From Adineta steineri (lineage: Eukaryota > Rotifera > Eurotatoria > Adinetida > Adinetidae), in contig CAJNOI010000013.1 of the NCBI GenBank assembly GCA_905250115.1, positions 297,788-361,787 of the forward strand: DNA of 64,000 bases, given 5' to 3'. Position numbers and translations under genes: made by a program. Under the pieces are notes generated by a model that worked only from the letters and a program-made list of their open reading frames with translations, was not told the DNA's origin and did not search any database. Shown in pieces: positions 1 to 12,963 of the stretch (positions are counted from its first letter, which is position 1; every line of letters starts with the position of its first letter).

Positions 1-94
1 TTATATTGATTTATATTTACGTGGTGGTGTTTATATTGATTTATATTCACGTGGTGGTATTCAATTATATTGAGTTATATTTACGTGGTGTGCC
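1..94. repeat. 30-bp minisatellite, about 3 copies, cut by the window edge
   Basis: Positions 1-30 and 31-60 are two 30-bp units that differ at only two positions. Each carries an ATATTGATTTATATT core followed by ACGTGGTGGT. A third, more diverged unit lies at about 65-94 after a 4-bp offset, and a truncated fourth may start near 95. The array begins before the window. It ends about 75 bp before the start codon of the exonuclease-like gene, so it may overlap that gene's promoter. Confidence 0.8.
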
Positions 95-168
95 TTTATG
101 TTGATTTATTTATTCATTTAATTATTTATCGATGCATTTCATTCGTATTTGTTGAATACTAGATCAAC

Positions 169-1794
169 ATGAATAACGTTATCAACAAAGATCAATCACG
201 TGTAGAGACGAAGATGGAGAAGAATGAGCGGTATCGAAAACAATATCCGCTATTTATGATACCATCATATTCATATGAGGTTATTTTCATAAATAAATAT
301 ACAACATCTGACACTATGAACAAGTTGATTCAACATGTACGAAATTGTAATGACTTTACTATTGATACCGAAGGTGAACGATCAACAAATGAATTGGCAT
401 TAATGCAAATCCAGACTATTCCTCGAAATGCACCATTAGTTGTAATCTTAATAGAAATTATGAATTTGCCATTAAATGACACAATTATTTATGTTAAAAT
501 TAAACAATGTCTAGAATTAATTTTCAAATCGGAAAATAATTTATATGGTTGGGGTGAATTGATTGTGGAATTACGTCCAGCTATTAAATATGAAATATTT
601 AATTGGCCGATTAAATCAACAATATATGATATTCAACTTTATTTTCCACAATGGCACAAATGGGCCTTGTCTCATTGTGAGACAAGCAGCATGTCATCAT
701 CTCAATCACATGCTGTTGATAGTGATGTTGATGTCAATTCAAGTACAAGTATTAATCTATCATCTCAATGTAATTGTCACGCATCAAGTCCTTATCGTGC
801 TGGAGAGAAATGGAGCTTGCAAGAAGCTTTAGTTCATACAGGTCAGATGTTTCTTGATAAATCAATGACACGTAATCACTGGTCATTAACGTTGGATCCA
901 GATCATTCGATTTTATCAACACGTAAACGAAATCAAATGGTGTTCTATGCAATATATGATTGCTTCACCACAACATATTTAGCTTATCCTGTTCTACAAT
1001 ATTGGACTTTTCAACAGGTAGCTAAAATTAATATTGTTGATTTGTTTCAGACTTCACCATCATCATCATTGCATCATGGATACAACAACATTAAAAATGA
1101 TACACAAGTTAATAAGCAATTGAAAAAGAATATTATAATTGATGGTGCAGTACTTATATCCGATGATAGTGATCAAAGTGATGAAGAAATATTTCTTAAT
1201 CGATGTGATAATCAATTTAATAAAAAATTATTAAATGAAAATATTTCAGATGATAATAAAGAAAATGATGATAATTTAGAACAAATATCTGAAGATGATG
1301 GTGAAATCTATCTTGGTCAAGTAATTGAACCAAGTACTATTGATGGTGTTGATCCACCATTTGTTGATGGACTTGACGGTGTTGATCCACCATTTGCTGA
1401 TGGAAATAATAAAATTAATTCAACAGTTGCTCGTCGTGAAACGCAGGGAACGGTTGACATTGCTCAACCAGTTCCTGATCCCATTAGACAACAACACCAG
1501 CAACCAAGAAAAAAAACTTTATCAGCTGAAGCAAAGAAAAAGAAAAACAAGAAAAAAAACGATCATCTTCGTCTGCTTCGGTTTCAACATGTTTTAAAAA
1601 GGTCATATTATTATCATTTTAGATTGAAATTAATCCGAAAAATAATTCGTTATTATGGTGTATCATTTCGTCATGTCAAATTTCAAGGAGATGAAGTGGT
1701 TATCGGTGTAAAATCTGATAAAAATCGTCGACAATATGAAGATATTTTACCATCGTATTGTTTCGACAAGAAAAATTATTGGCGATTCAAGTAA
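169..1794 (+). CDS. DEDD-type 3'-5' exonuclease-like protein, single exon
   Basis: This is a 541-aa open frame without introns. Near residues 63-70 it has FTIDTEGE, the D-x-E motif I of DEDD (RNase D/WRN-type) exonucleases (D66, E68). Around residue 264 it has YAIYD followed by CFTTTYLAYP, which resembles motif III (Y-x3-D). The motif II region (LYGWGELIVEL, roughly residues 124-136) lacks the usual aspartate, so activity is uncertain. The middle (about 170-200 and 300-460) is low-complexity and acidic and contains a short internal repeat (GVDPPFVDG / GVDPPFADG). A basic Lys-rich stretch near 450-470 precedes a conserved-looking C-terminal block of about 80 residues. From memory, proteins with this architecture are common and multicopy in bdelloid rotifers; that link is recall, not a search. 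Role in the cell unknown. Confidence 0.75.
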   Translation: MNNVINKDQSRVETKMEKNERYRKQYPLFMIPSYSYEVIFINKYTTSDTMNKLIQHVRNCNDFTIDTEGERSTNELALMQIQTIPRNAPLVVILIEIMNLPLNDTIIYVKIKQCLELIFKSENNLYGWGELIVELRPAIKYEIFNWPIKSTIYDIQLYFPQWHKWALSHCETSSMSSSQSHAVDSDVDVNSSTSINLSSQCNCHASSPYRAGEKWSLQEALVHTGQMFLDKSMTRNHWSLTLDPDHSILSTRKRNQMVFYAIYDCFTTTYLAYPVLQYWTFQQVAKINIVDLFQTSPSSSLHHGYNNIKNDTQVNKQLKKNIIIDGAVLISDDSDQSDEEIFLNRCDNQFNKKLLNENISDDNKENDDNLEQISEDDGEIYLGQVIEPSTIDGVDPPFVDGLDGVDPPFADGNNKINSTVARRETQGTVDIAQPVPDPIRQQHQQPRKKTLSAEAKKKKNKKKNDHLRLLRFQHVLKRSYYYHFRLKLIRKIIRYYGVSFRHVKFQGDEVVIGVKSDKNRRQYEDILPSYCFDKKNYWRFK

Positions 1795-3100
1795 TGAACC
1801 TTTTTGTTTTTTTCTTTTTGTCTCTTCTTGTTTCTTCTTGTTAGTTTTTTTTGGTGAACTTCTTCATTATTTTTTTTCTTTTTCTTCTCCTCCTCCATTT
1901 TCTTTCAAAAAAGTTTTTGTTGTTATCAAAAATCTTTTTTCTGGAGAGGGAAGGATGTTATGATCGTGACATCTATGTTTCTACTTTCGTTATTTCTTTC
2001 GTGTTTACTTTCTTTGTTAGTGTTGTGATATAAGTTGTTGGAGAATAAAAAAGAAAGTTAGTTATACCTAACAATACATCGAACACGCCTCTTATTTACA
2101 TATATATAACATAGGGTATAACAGTCATATACTCAAAATAAGATTTTTATTTGTTCAAAAAATATGAGATAATTACATGTGCTACTTTATTTTTTGATTG
2201 ATTAAGAATTATTTATAATTGAAATTTCATAGAATTAAGTTTATTATAAATATTATTGATTGTATTCGAATTATTAAACAAATAAATATACAGGAATAGT
2301 TGATGAATTTTATCTGTTTATTCCAGTAAAATAAATTATTCATTTTACCATTATTTTTTATTTATGCTTTCTTTCGATTAACCATCAGTACTTGTAAACA
2401 AATTTCAATGAAATTCATGTAAGTTATATCCTCAACACATTTTCCTTTCAAATATGATCTCTACAGCAAATATTGAAAATAATAATAAACATCTATACTT
2501 CTTCTTCATTAATAAAAATAGAGAAACAAAGATAAATGAAATATCTTCGTTCCACATAAATACCGATTTTCTGCTACATTACTATATTCAACCACTATAA
2601 TATCACATTAACAGAACTCTGATTTTACCTTCTTTGAATTGTGTTCTTCTTGAACTTATCCATTTAAAAATACTAGAAGAGACAATTGAAAGAGAACGAT
2701 GCACGTCGTAATGATTGTTTATATTTATCTTATGTAAAATCTCTCTCACATGCTACAATCATGACATATATGCTCGTCTATATAATGATTTTTCTTTTCT
2801 GTTGTTAGGGTGTACGTGTGAGCTTTTCTTTCTTATCCATCATCCTCACCCATACCCATTCTTTCTAATGAACTTTTCATTGAAACTTGATCTTAATAAC
2901 TACTATTGATACAATTATTGTTTTTTTCAAATCTTAATTATTGTTTTCAATGTTTAGTTGTCGGCTAAAGTCAATCATTTGATCTTATCTTTGAATATCA
3001 TAAGACAAATCGATGTCATTCATTGAAACTTTCTGATAATATAAATATACCTAGATAAGTCAAATATTTCTTTGAAAATTATTTTCTTTTTGATAATTAA
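1795..3100. other. AT-rich intergenic DNA, no gene seen
   Basis: Immediately after the exonuclease-like gene comes a T/C-rich stretch (about 1,800-1,930), with an AATAAA at 2,044-2,049 that could serve as its polyadenylation signal. Open frames here are short and made of low-complexity sequence. I see no gene. Confidence 0.6.
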
Positions 3101-4320
3101 TTTCAGTTAAAATCATTATCTATTATTAAAATCCAACTGTTTAATCAATATCCATTATTATTTCAACTTCCATTTCTTAAAAATCTTGTATTATATCAAA
3201 TAGAAACTATATGTAGAAATAGTATGTCATATTTTGATCTTCCACAATTAAAAAAACTTATTTTTAGTTCATGTATCAATACAAACTACCTTAAAATAAC
3301 TATGAATAATTGGTTTCTTTAGAATTTTTCTTAAATTCAAGCTATTAAATATACAATAATAAACTGTTGCTCAAAAAACAAAATATTAAAACATCTTAAG
3401 AGGATTTTTACAGATGATAAAGATCGTTTATTAATTCAACAGTCACTTATTGGTTTATTCCTAATCGTCAATTATGAGAACAAATCATTGTTTTATCATT
3501 TTTATTATTAAATAATTTTCAATTTTACTTTCAATTTAAATGTAATAATTATCATTTAATCAAGTAAAACAAATCAATAAATCATTTTCTATATCATTCT
3601 ATATACGTGAAATGTATTGATTTGTTCGTTTAGGCATATTTGTAAATTATGTATAACAAACATGGCAATCTTGTTATTCTTTATACAATACTATATCCGT
3701 TTCAAACATTTACAATTTCAAAAAAATCTTCGAAAATATCATTTTCAAATTGGTCAATAAATACTCTTAATGGTCAAAGTATTAATATTGAAAATTTGTA
3801 CAATATTTGATGAAAATGTTAATAAAAATAATATGATGAGTTTAATAAATTAAAACATTTAACTATTGAAAATTTTAATATTTTATTTTAAAAAAAGTAT
3901 GGTGAAACAATTAACAGATAATTAGACGAATATATGTATATGTATAAATATCTATCAGAAAAAATTTCTTCATTAATTTTTCATTCATATAAAAAATTAT
4001 TATTATCTTTTAATACAAATGAACTTAACAAAACGTTGCCAATTTTGTTGTTCAAAATGTTAACATTTATCGCTAGGTATTAATTCACGAAAAAATCATG
4101 CCATTCATTTTGTTTTATGTAAAATGCTTCATTTAAATGATTTACATTTTTATATTCAACAATATAATTCTTCACTATCAAGTATCGAATCGTTAAAACA
4201 ACAACAACATACTTGATTTAATCGTTCAAATTCTATTATTATTAGTGAAACACGTTATCATTAATTTTGGTTAGGATAATATCGATCATACAAAAACATA
4301 TATTTCTATATCAATAATTT
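3101..4320 (+). pseudogene. decayed LRR-like (F-box/LRR type) protein gene
   Basis: Several fragments in different plus-strand frames read like leucine-rich repeats but are broken by stops and frame changes. The best run is 3,101-3,321: it begins QLKSLSIIKIQLF and goes on to FLKNLVLYQIE and LPQLKKLIFSSC before a stop at 3,322. Another at about 4,119-4,217 reads LHLNDLHFYIQQYN and also ends in a stop. The spacing of Leu/Ile and the LKxLxI pattern are typical of the large LRR-like families in bdelloid genomes. No intact frame, start or splice structure can be drawn, so this is best seen as a relic. The family label is inference from composition and pattern only. Confidence 0.4.
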
Positions 4321-7300
4321 TATTAACAAATCATCAATAGAAGAAATATTTCGACTTCTTTCCGGACATTAGAACTATTAACTATATATGAATAATAATA
4401 TAGATTTTGATGATAGACGAGGAAATAAATACAATACACACATCCTTAGCAGCATCTTAAGGATGTCAGAATTGTATTTATTTCATACTCTTACTCACAA
4501 CCGAATATATGTATGTATAAACGAATATCATATTCAATCTTCATTCTCATAGTTTTAAGCATAATAAAATAAAATAAACAAACGTTTTTAGATTACATAA
4601 ATATTTATTTGATTTAGAAATCTATAAAAAAAAAGAAAAGGATTGTCTATAGTATGATGTATATCTTGTCACAATAATGAATTCCCATCGATTAATAGCA
4701 AAAACTATTAAAATAGATCGGATCAATTATCTTAAAACCACTATCTACCAAAGTTCTATGAATGATTTATGAGAAAAAAACATTTTTATAGATATCGTGT
4801 ATATTGCAGTAAAGATCGCGTATCTAGAAATAGAAATAGAATATTTTCATCAAATCTCTCATCATAAGAAATTGATGAAGCTCATGGAGATGAAGATTTT
4901 AACAAAAATAATATTGAATATACTCAATACATCATAATGTTCAAGGTAACATACGATAAAAAGGTGATCGATGAGTCATCAATATACGAGTATTCTATTG
5001 ATAACGGCTTCATTTGCTGAATTAACTGGAATATTTTTTCTTTCATGAAAATCATCATCAGAACAAGTTCTAAGAAATTGTATGAGAAAAATAATTTATC
5101 AAGATTTATCTTTTTAATGTTAATATTTTAATGATGTTTGCTCTCTTTTGATTAATGTGCATCATATATTTATCGTCCTTCTCACCAATATCATTTGTTT
5201 ACGTATTAGATTTTATGTGTAAAGGTAAAAAAATACGAAATATTTTTCTTATTGGTCGTTGTTTTTTCTGGATGCAAAAAAAAATATAATTATGACAAGA
5301 TTTTGTGCGTATAGATAAAGAGAATAAGAAAAATCAGAGTGAATAATTTCTCATTCTGTCACCAATATACACGAATAAAATATTTTTTTTATCACCAGAC
5401 GTTTTAAATATTAAATTATGAGTAAAACAGAATAGTTTCGATCACCACATATTTTTAGATACAAATAATCACACAAAAAAAGACACTTTCGATGAACAGA
5501 TTTCTGTAAAAATATGTTGTTTCATCATCTAATACTCAAATATCATCTTCAACTTGATTAGTTATCTATATTTCTTGTCGTTAGATACATTTAATGATAT
5601 TTTCATGTGATAATAACCTTGCTGATAGATTGTCTCATTAGAATGATGTTCTTCCTCGGTTGGACTGAAAATCTACTCTTATAAATATTCAGTTCGTTTA
5701 TTATGACACGTGTTGAACTATTAGATACACAAAAAAAAGGAAAGAACGTCCCAAGAAATTTATTATCTTTATCATTTCAACCATCATTTTTTTTTCGGAG
5801 AAATAAATATATCAGATGGTTATGAAAAATCTGGGGATCAAAAATATCTTTTTTGAATGACTATTTCTATCTAAACTATACTTCTATTGGTCATTATTTG
5901 TATTCTAAATTGTGTGATGATCAGAATAATTGTCGCACGATGTATCTGTTCTTCTTCAATGTACTTTGATGTTTTCGTAATAAAATAAGAAGAAAACAAA
6001 TGAAGAGATTTTCTTGTTGATGTTTAAGTAGAATTGATTAAATAATTCACTTGATAAATCTTTTCTCAATCGAATATTTCATTTTCCTAATAAATTCTTT
6101 TTCAAATCGAAAAAAATATTGGAAAAAAATTTTTCTTTAAATTTATTTTTTGATACTCAAAAAGAAAAGAAATTATACTTTGAAATAAAAATCAAGTTTG
6201 AAACAAGTGAAATGCATCATCGACAACGTAAAATATTCATAGTCAGTGTGTTGTTTCGTTTTTGTTTTTTTCTTAGGACGTTAATTACGTAGGCAAAAAA
6301 ATGTATTTTTATATACGATTGACGTGAAAGCAATGAAAATATCTGATTAGTTCGTTTGCTATTTACCTTTACTATATATAATTATAAAACTCAGTTTCTA
6401 CTCTTTAATCTTAGTATTACTTACAAGATTTTCATCAAACATACATATTTTATCAATTTTTCGAAAGAAAACAACTCTTTATTGGACAATTCAAAGAAAA
6501 ATGTAAGTTAAACAAAGATTTTCTCATCTGACTCGTAGAGAAATGAAATAAATCTCTATTAACTTGTTATTAATGATACCAAAGAGATTTATCTAGGTAA
6601 AAAGAAACGTTTTCTCTTTGAAGATTATTCAACAATTTTAGTTTAAAGAAATATTAAATAACTCTTTCTTAAATAAAATCTATATTAGGAAATTTTATTT
6701 ACTACTAATATGGCCTATAAATTCTTTTCTTTATCGAAAAAATGAAATTAACTTTCAAATAGAATATAGTTTCCTCAGTTCATAAGAGAAAATTATCAAC
6801 GAAAATAATTCATTCATAATCATAAAGAAAAATTCTTTCAAATTTAACATTTGTTTAATGAAAAACATTTTAGAGAAAATTTAAATGATTTGACAAATTA
6901 CAATATTTTCAAAAGAAATTCTCAAACACGAGACGTTTCTTTAGACAGATGAAAAGATTCGAGTTCATAAAAAAATTGCAATGCAATATCTTCTGTCAGT
7001 TGAGATTTTTTCAAATAAATTTTTTTTTTAAAAAAACGAAAAAAATATTTGTTTTACAGTATTACAGAAAATTCTCTCTGCAGAAATATCTCAATCCACA
7101 AAAATTCATTTCAAAGAAAAACAGGTGTCTTTTATACTGTACAAACAGCAACTCGGAGAGAAAAAAATAAAGACAAGAAGATCGATAATATGTATATATT
7201 CTCTCTTTCTTTGTATGAAGTTAACTTTAGATAAAGAAGATCACATCCTCTTCTTTATTGATTACGTAGCAAAAGAAAACGAATATAAAACTTCAATAAT

Positions 7301-8698
7301 TCTCAAGGACAGACAGAGAACGAAAAAAAAAGAAGAGAGAAAAGAGAATGACCTAGGTATATATATATGTATATATATCCACAGAAAGAAAGAAAGAAAA
7401 AAAGAAAAAAAGAGGAATAGGTGAGATGTGCACACATAGATGATAAAAAGAAAATATACACATGTGACTGCACAACGTGGGAAAGAGAAGGACAAAAAAG
7501 TATTAAATTGCTTTCTAACATACAAGATTTAAAAAAAGTTAATGATCAAATCTTTTCTCGTTTCTCTTTACCATTTCATCGAAGCTTGTCGAGAAATTTG
7601 TTGGAAAATTCTAGATGAATATATTGAATTTGAATATCGTCGAACGATCTTTGATATAATTATCAGTTTACATAGACTGAAATAGAACAATTCGTTTTTT
7701 TTAGAAAATGCAACCAATTCGAAATTTTTATTACGATTTTTTCTTTGGTTAGATAGAACTTACCGAATTGTACACGAATATCTATCTAAATAAAGTTTAT
7801 AGAAAACTATACGAAGAAATTGAGATAGTTAAAGAAAATAAAATGATACATGGACTAGTTCACATAACGCGACTCTTTGCTGATTAAATTTTATAAAAAC
7901 TTATTTTCGAGTTGAACTAATTTAAAATTTTTAACAAAGAAAGTTTTGAAACAAAATGCCCTGAGGCATCCCATTCGATACAGAATTTCATTCTTTACAA
8001 AATGGATTATTTAGCTTTGACTTTGGTAACTGAAAACATCTCATGGATTCTTATATAGTTTCTCACTTACTGTTCACTTTTTGAGCTTTCATGTCTATGA
8101 ATCAATTTGATTCTTTCGCAGAATGCTTAGCTACAAGGAAAAGATTAATCCTCACAACTATGTTAAATAACTTAAAAACAGTAGACAAAAGAACTGTCAC
8201 ACCATTACGTCTGGACAGGCCGATTTCTCGTCATTATATTCCTATGAAATTCGATTTAGATTTAAATAATCTTCTCATTTTCAATCACACTGATCTAGAT
8301 TAGTTTAATCAACAGATCTCATTTAAAATCTCTCTCAGTATTTTACCGTATCAATCAACAAGTGTTAATAATAAAAACAAAGAATTATCTTGGAAAAAAT
8401 CTGAACAATAATCAAAAGTTGATCGTTTATATCTACAAATTCGAATGCAAACTGTAAAATATTATATTAATTGTTGATATGACAGATTTGTTTGTATAGC
8501 TTTTTTTAATTAGTTCGCTAATTTCACGTGTTGACAAATTCTCGATAGAAAGATCAGAACAGTTGTTTTGCTTGATATTTAATCGAGAGTGTTACAGTAT
8601 TAAAGATATTTCATTGAAAAAGTGTTAAGAAATATTTTCAACGAAAAGATTTCTTTTCTTTTTAGATAAAAACCTTTCTCTAATAAAAAAAAAAGGTT
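4321..8698. other. long AT-rich intergenic DNA, no convincing gene
   Basis: Over 4 kb of very AT-rich sequence. Open frames near 6,949-7,618 on both strands overlap each other and consist of purine- or pyrimidine-rich simple sequence. A 70-aa frame at 8,091-8,303 has a more protein-like composition, but it matches nothing I know and has no clear splice partners. The sequence just before 8,699 is probably the promoter and 5' end of the RRM gene. Confidence 0.5.
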
Positions 8699-11544
8699 AT
8701 GGAAGACGTTCAACCAACTGTAGCCAAACATCATCAATCATCTTCATCATTAATTATCTCATCTGTACAGAATTGCTCTCTAACTCAAGATGAAGAAGAT
8801 AATTCTCAAATACAAGTCGACAGGTTAGTTTCAAATCTTCATTGAAAGTGATCTTAATCTAAGCAACGGACGAGAACGATTTGTGAAGTTATTTTCAAAT
8901 GAAATGATATTTTTTTGAAAGAAGTATTTCTCATTCGACAAATTAATTAAATAGATAAAATATTTCTTTCCTTAAGATTGTTTGATAAAACCTTTCAGAA
9001 TTGGTTCCTTATCAATTAGAAATGAAAATTGATCAATATAGTCAAAAATGAATATTTAAATCATTTTCAATAGCCTTCTATAAATAAACAGATAAGAAGG
9101 AGAAAACAAAAATAACCATAAGACATGACCGTTGTTTTTCGTTCGTTTATTGAAGTGAGTCCGTATTCATATGCAGCAGAACGAAAGAAAACTTTAACGA
9201 AAATTTTTGTCTCGTAGATATAAACGACAGAACGAATAAAATCATTGATGAGTCATCAAGATTTTTTTATTTCGGAATATTTTACTCGTTCTCATTGATA
9301 TTTCGATGAAATAAAATGAAATCTTCTAATATAATAACTGATTAGATTTGTTCAATCAAATAGGTTCATCTTACTCGAAAAAAATTTGCACTTTTTCAGC
9401 ATTATTAAAATATGTGTACATATAGATAAACTTTTTAAATCTCTTCTTCTTCTTCTTAATATCAGAAATAGTTGTGCACACAGATAGATATCGTTCAAAA
9501 GATCATTTATTAATATGAAATGAAAGAAACAAGAAAATAAATTCTTTGCAATATTATCTTCAATGAATAAGATGCTTTTATTAAATTTAACAGTAGGAAC
9601 AAAATTTTTTTCTCATCATTCTAGAAACAACAAATCACACAATACAACAAATGAAGACTCCTTTTTGACAACATGGACCAAATCAGATTTTGATAAGTAT
9701 CTAACTGAACTTTCACAAATATTTGAAGGGCAATCTTCTCAGACTGATACATCAATGGAATTTTTAAGCATGTTTAATGATATTGAAACAGATAATGAAC
9801 AGGTTTACTCAGTTGAAGATCTCATCAACACAAGTGATCAAATATCAACAGCGATCTCGTCAACATCTGCGCAAAATGAAGAACTAACTGGTACTGTCGA
9901 CGAATATCAAGTGAGATCATTAGTAAGTTATTATGTTTGTAGTCATTTTAGAAACGGAGATTAGTTAGAAAATATGTCATTTTCATTAAAATTTCTTGTC
10001 AATCATTCTGTTTGAATGCTCTTTCAATGAAAATAATTACAAACTTAGGCAAACATGTCTATCGAAGAGATATAAATTTATACAAGAATAACACGTGAGT
10101 AGTTCAGCAGCATTAGTGACAAATCATTTTCATGTTGAAAGTTCTTCAAATTAATATGATTTACATAGTAATTCAATGTTCCACCTTGATAACAATTTCT
10201 TTTATTCTATTTAGAATTCTTTATCTTCACCGTCAATTACAACAGATACAATAACATCAGAAATGTCCATAAAGAACAATTTGAAGAAAAGAAAAAGAGA
10301 CCTAATCAAAAATCGCAAGAAAACCCTTGTTGTAACAGGATTACGTGCTGATATAAATCAAGCTGATCTATCTAATTATTTTCTTGGATCTGTTCAAGTC
10401 ATAATGAAACAATGTCAAACATCGTCTTTCAAGTATTGTTCTATCCTCAATAATATTCTTACATATGAGCATCTTTTGTTTAGATATGCGTTTATTTTAC
10501 ATGGAACAGCCGAGGAAGCTAAACACAATTTTAATCAACCTATTGATTATATTCGTCTTGGTCCGGAATGTCTTGTCAAATATGCCGGTTATTCTTCCCC
10601 CCTTCCTGTGAATCATCAATCGTACGATAAACAAACAATTGCTGTTACAAATATACCAGAAAATGTCAGCGAAGATGATTTGCGTCATTTATTTCCCAAC
10701 TCGCGTATATTAAATTATTGTCCAGTACGGACTGTTGAGCGTAAAACCGTCCCCACTGGAAGTTCCAACAAAATGAAGATTTTATGGGGGTAAGAATTAT
10801 ACTCTAATTTCATCTTTTATCATTTTATTATTTCATTTTTTTACATCGAAATGTAGAAGACAAACATTTTACCCTTCCTCTACAAAACGAAGTTTCTCCT
10901 TGTTATTCTTCTTGTTATATTTGAAAAGGTGTTGACACTTATGAACAATAATACTTAATCTGACTTTCTTCCTAAAATGTCTTATACATTACAAATAGAT
11001 GAAAAGTTGAGTTCGATTAGTATAAAATAGAGAGACAGAGTTAAATGTAATTCTATTTAACAGAATTCACTATTGTCAAAGAGCAATAATTGTATTATAT
11101 GAAGAAAAGAAAAGACTAAAATCATCGAGTAGAAATGAGTGTTTCTTTTAAGTTCGAATTAAAATCCATTCATAAGAATTGTCAACAGTATTTAATATGA
11201 ATCAACCTTTGAGATTCATCTCACGTAGATTTTGGGCATTCTAACATCAATTAATATCGATAAGTTCATTTGAGAAGATTATTGTATCGTCTTTCATATA
11301 TAGTTTGTGTTTAGTCTATCTAATAAATAATTGAAAAAAATATTTAAGAATAATACATTAAACTGAAGTGGATATCTCAATTGTTATTTATTTTTTTGAA
11401 TTTAGATATGCGTTTCTTCATTATAACACTGTTCAACAAGTTGCCGATGTTATCGAAAATGCTCAACAATACAAGATCAATGATCGAACATTATGTGTTG
11501 CTTTTTATTCTAAGAACAATCAATTACAATCAATTACAAAATAA
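8699..11544 (+). CDS. RNA-binding protein with two RRM domains
   Basis: Five exons: 8699-8823, 9625-9922, 10215-10432, 10484-10789, 11406-11544, coding for 361 aa. Exon phases agree at every junction. Residues 1-158 are polar, Ser/Thr/Glu-rich and probably disordered. A basic patch (LKKRKRDLIKNRKK, about 164-177) follows. RRM1 spans about 178-248, with RNP2-like LVVTGL and RNP1-like KYAFILHG. RRM2 spans about 264-355, with IAVTNI and WGYAFLHY. The RNP1 segment of each RRM is split by an intron just before its YAF. The RNP1 motifs lack the full set of aromatic residues, so binding mode is unclear. Introns 1, 2 and 4 (801, 292 and 616 bp) are far longer than is usual here. The ATG follows an acceptor-like TTTTTAG at 8,660-8,665. 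AATAAA lies at 11,577-11,582, 33 bp after the stop. Orthology not recognised. Confidence 0.8.
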
Positions 11545-12055
11545 TTGATTGTTGAACACTTGTATAATTTCAAATGAATAAATATCTGTTGTCATTGCAC
11601 ATGGCGCAAAAAAAGAAGAAGATGTTTAAGTATCTACCACATCTTTATATATATATGAGAGAGAGTGTGAGTGTGAGTGAGTGGAATGAAGTTATGTTTA
11701 TCACCCACACCCTCAAGATGGCATAAACAACCATACAAGATTGCATATTGTAGTAATATATGATTAATTTCTTCCAATGAATAACAAGTATATACGAAAA
11801 TGACGAATTGAAAAGTTAGTTTTATTTCAAAAAAAGCAAGAAAAATAGTATCATTCATGAAAAAGAAATATTTATCTAAATTTCGACATACAATATTCAC
11901 AAATAATGAGATCATATTTGTATCATTGAATTATATTATATTGTCTACATTTATAAAAAAAAGTAAAGAAAAGAAGAATAATGCTAGTTGCTGTTTTGGA
12001 ATTCATCAAACTGTTCGTGAGAAATGTTAAAGCAGCAGAAAAAACTAAAAATAAA
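11545..12055. other. convergent intergenic spacer
   Basis: This is the space between the 3' ends of the RRM gene (+) and the RSPRY1-like gene (-). It holds the AATAAA of the RRM gene and a short GA/GTGA-type simple repeat at about 11,656-11,681. No gene seen; the 93-aa minus-strand frame here shows no recognisable domain. Confidence 0.6.

Positions 12056-12963
<908 letters not shown>

Noticed and set aside
1018..1050. Possible 33-bp intron (GTAGCT ... TTTCAG) in the exonuclease-like gene
   Set aside because: Shorter than any other intron here and a multiple of three with no stop, so it is more likely coding sequence.
6949..7618. Cluster of overlapping 60-99 aa open frames on both strands
   Set aside because: They overlap each other, consist of A/G- or T/C-rich simple sequence, and have no domain or splice structure.
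8091..8303. 70-aa frame with protein-like composition
   Set aside because: No recognisable motif, no splice partners and no supporting context; too short to call.
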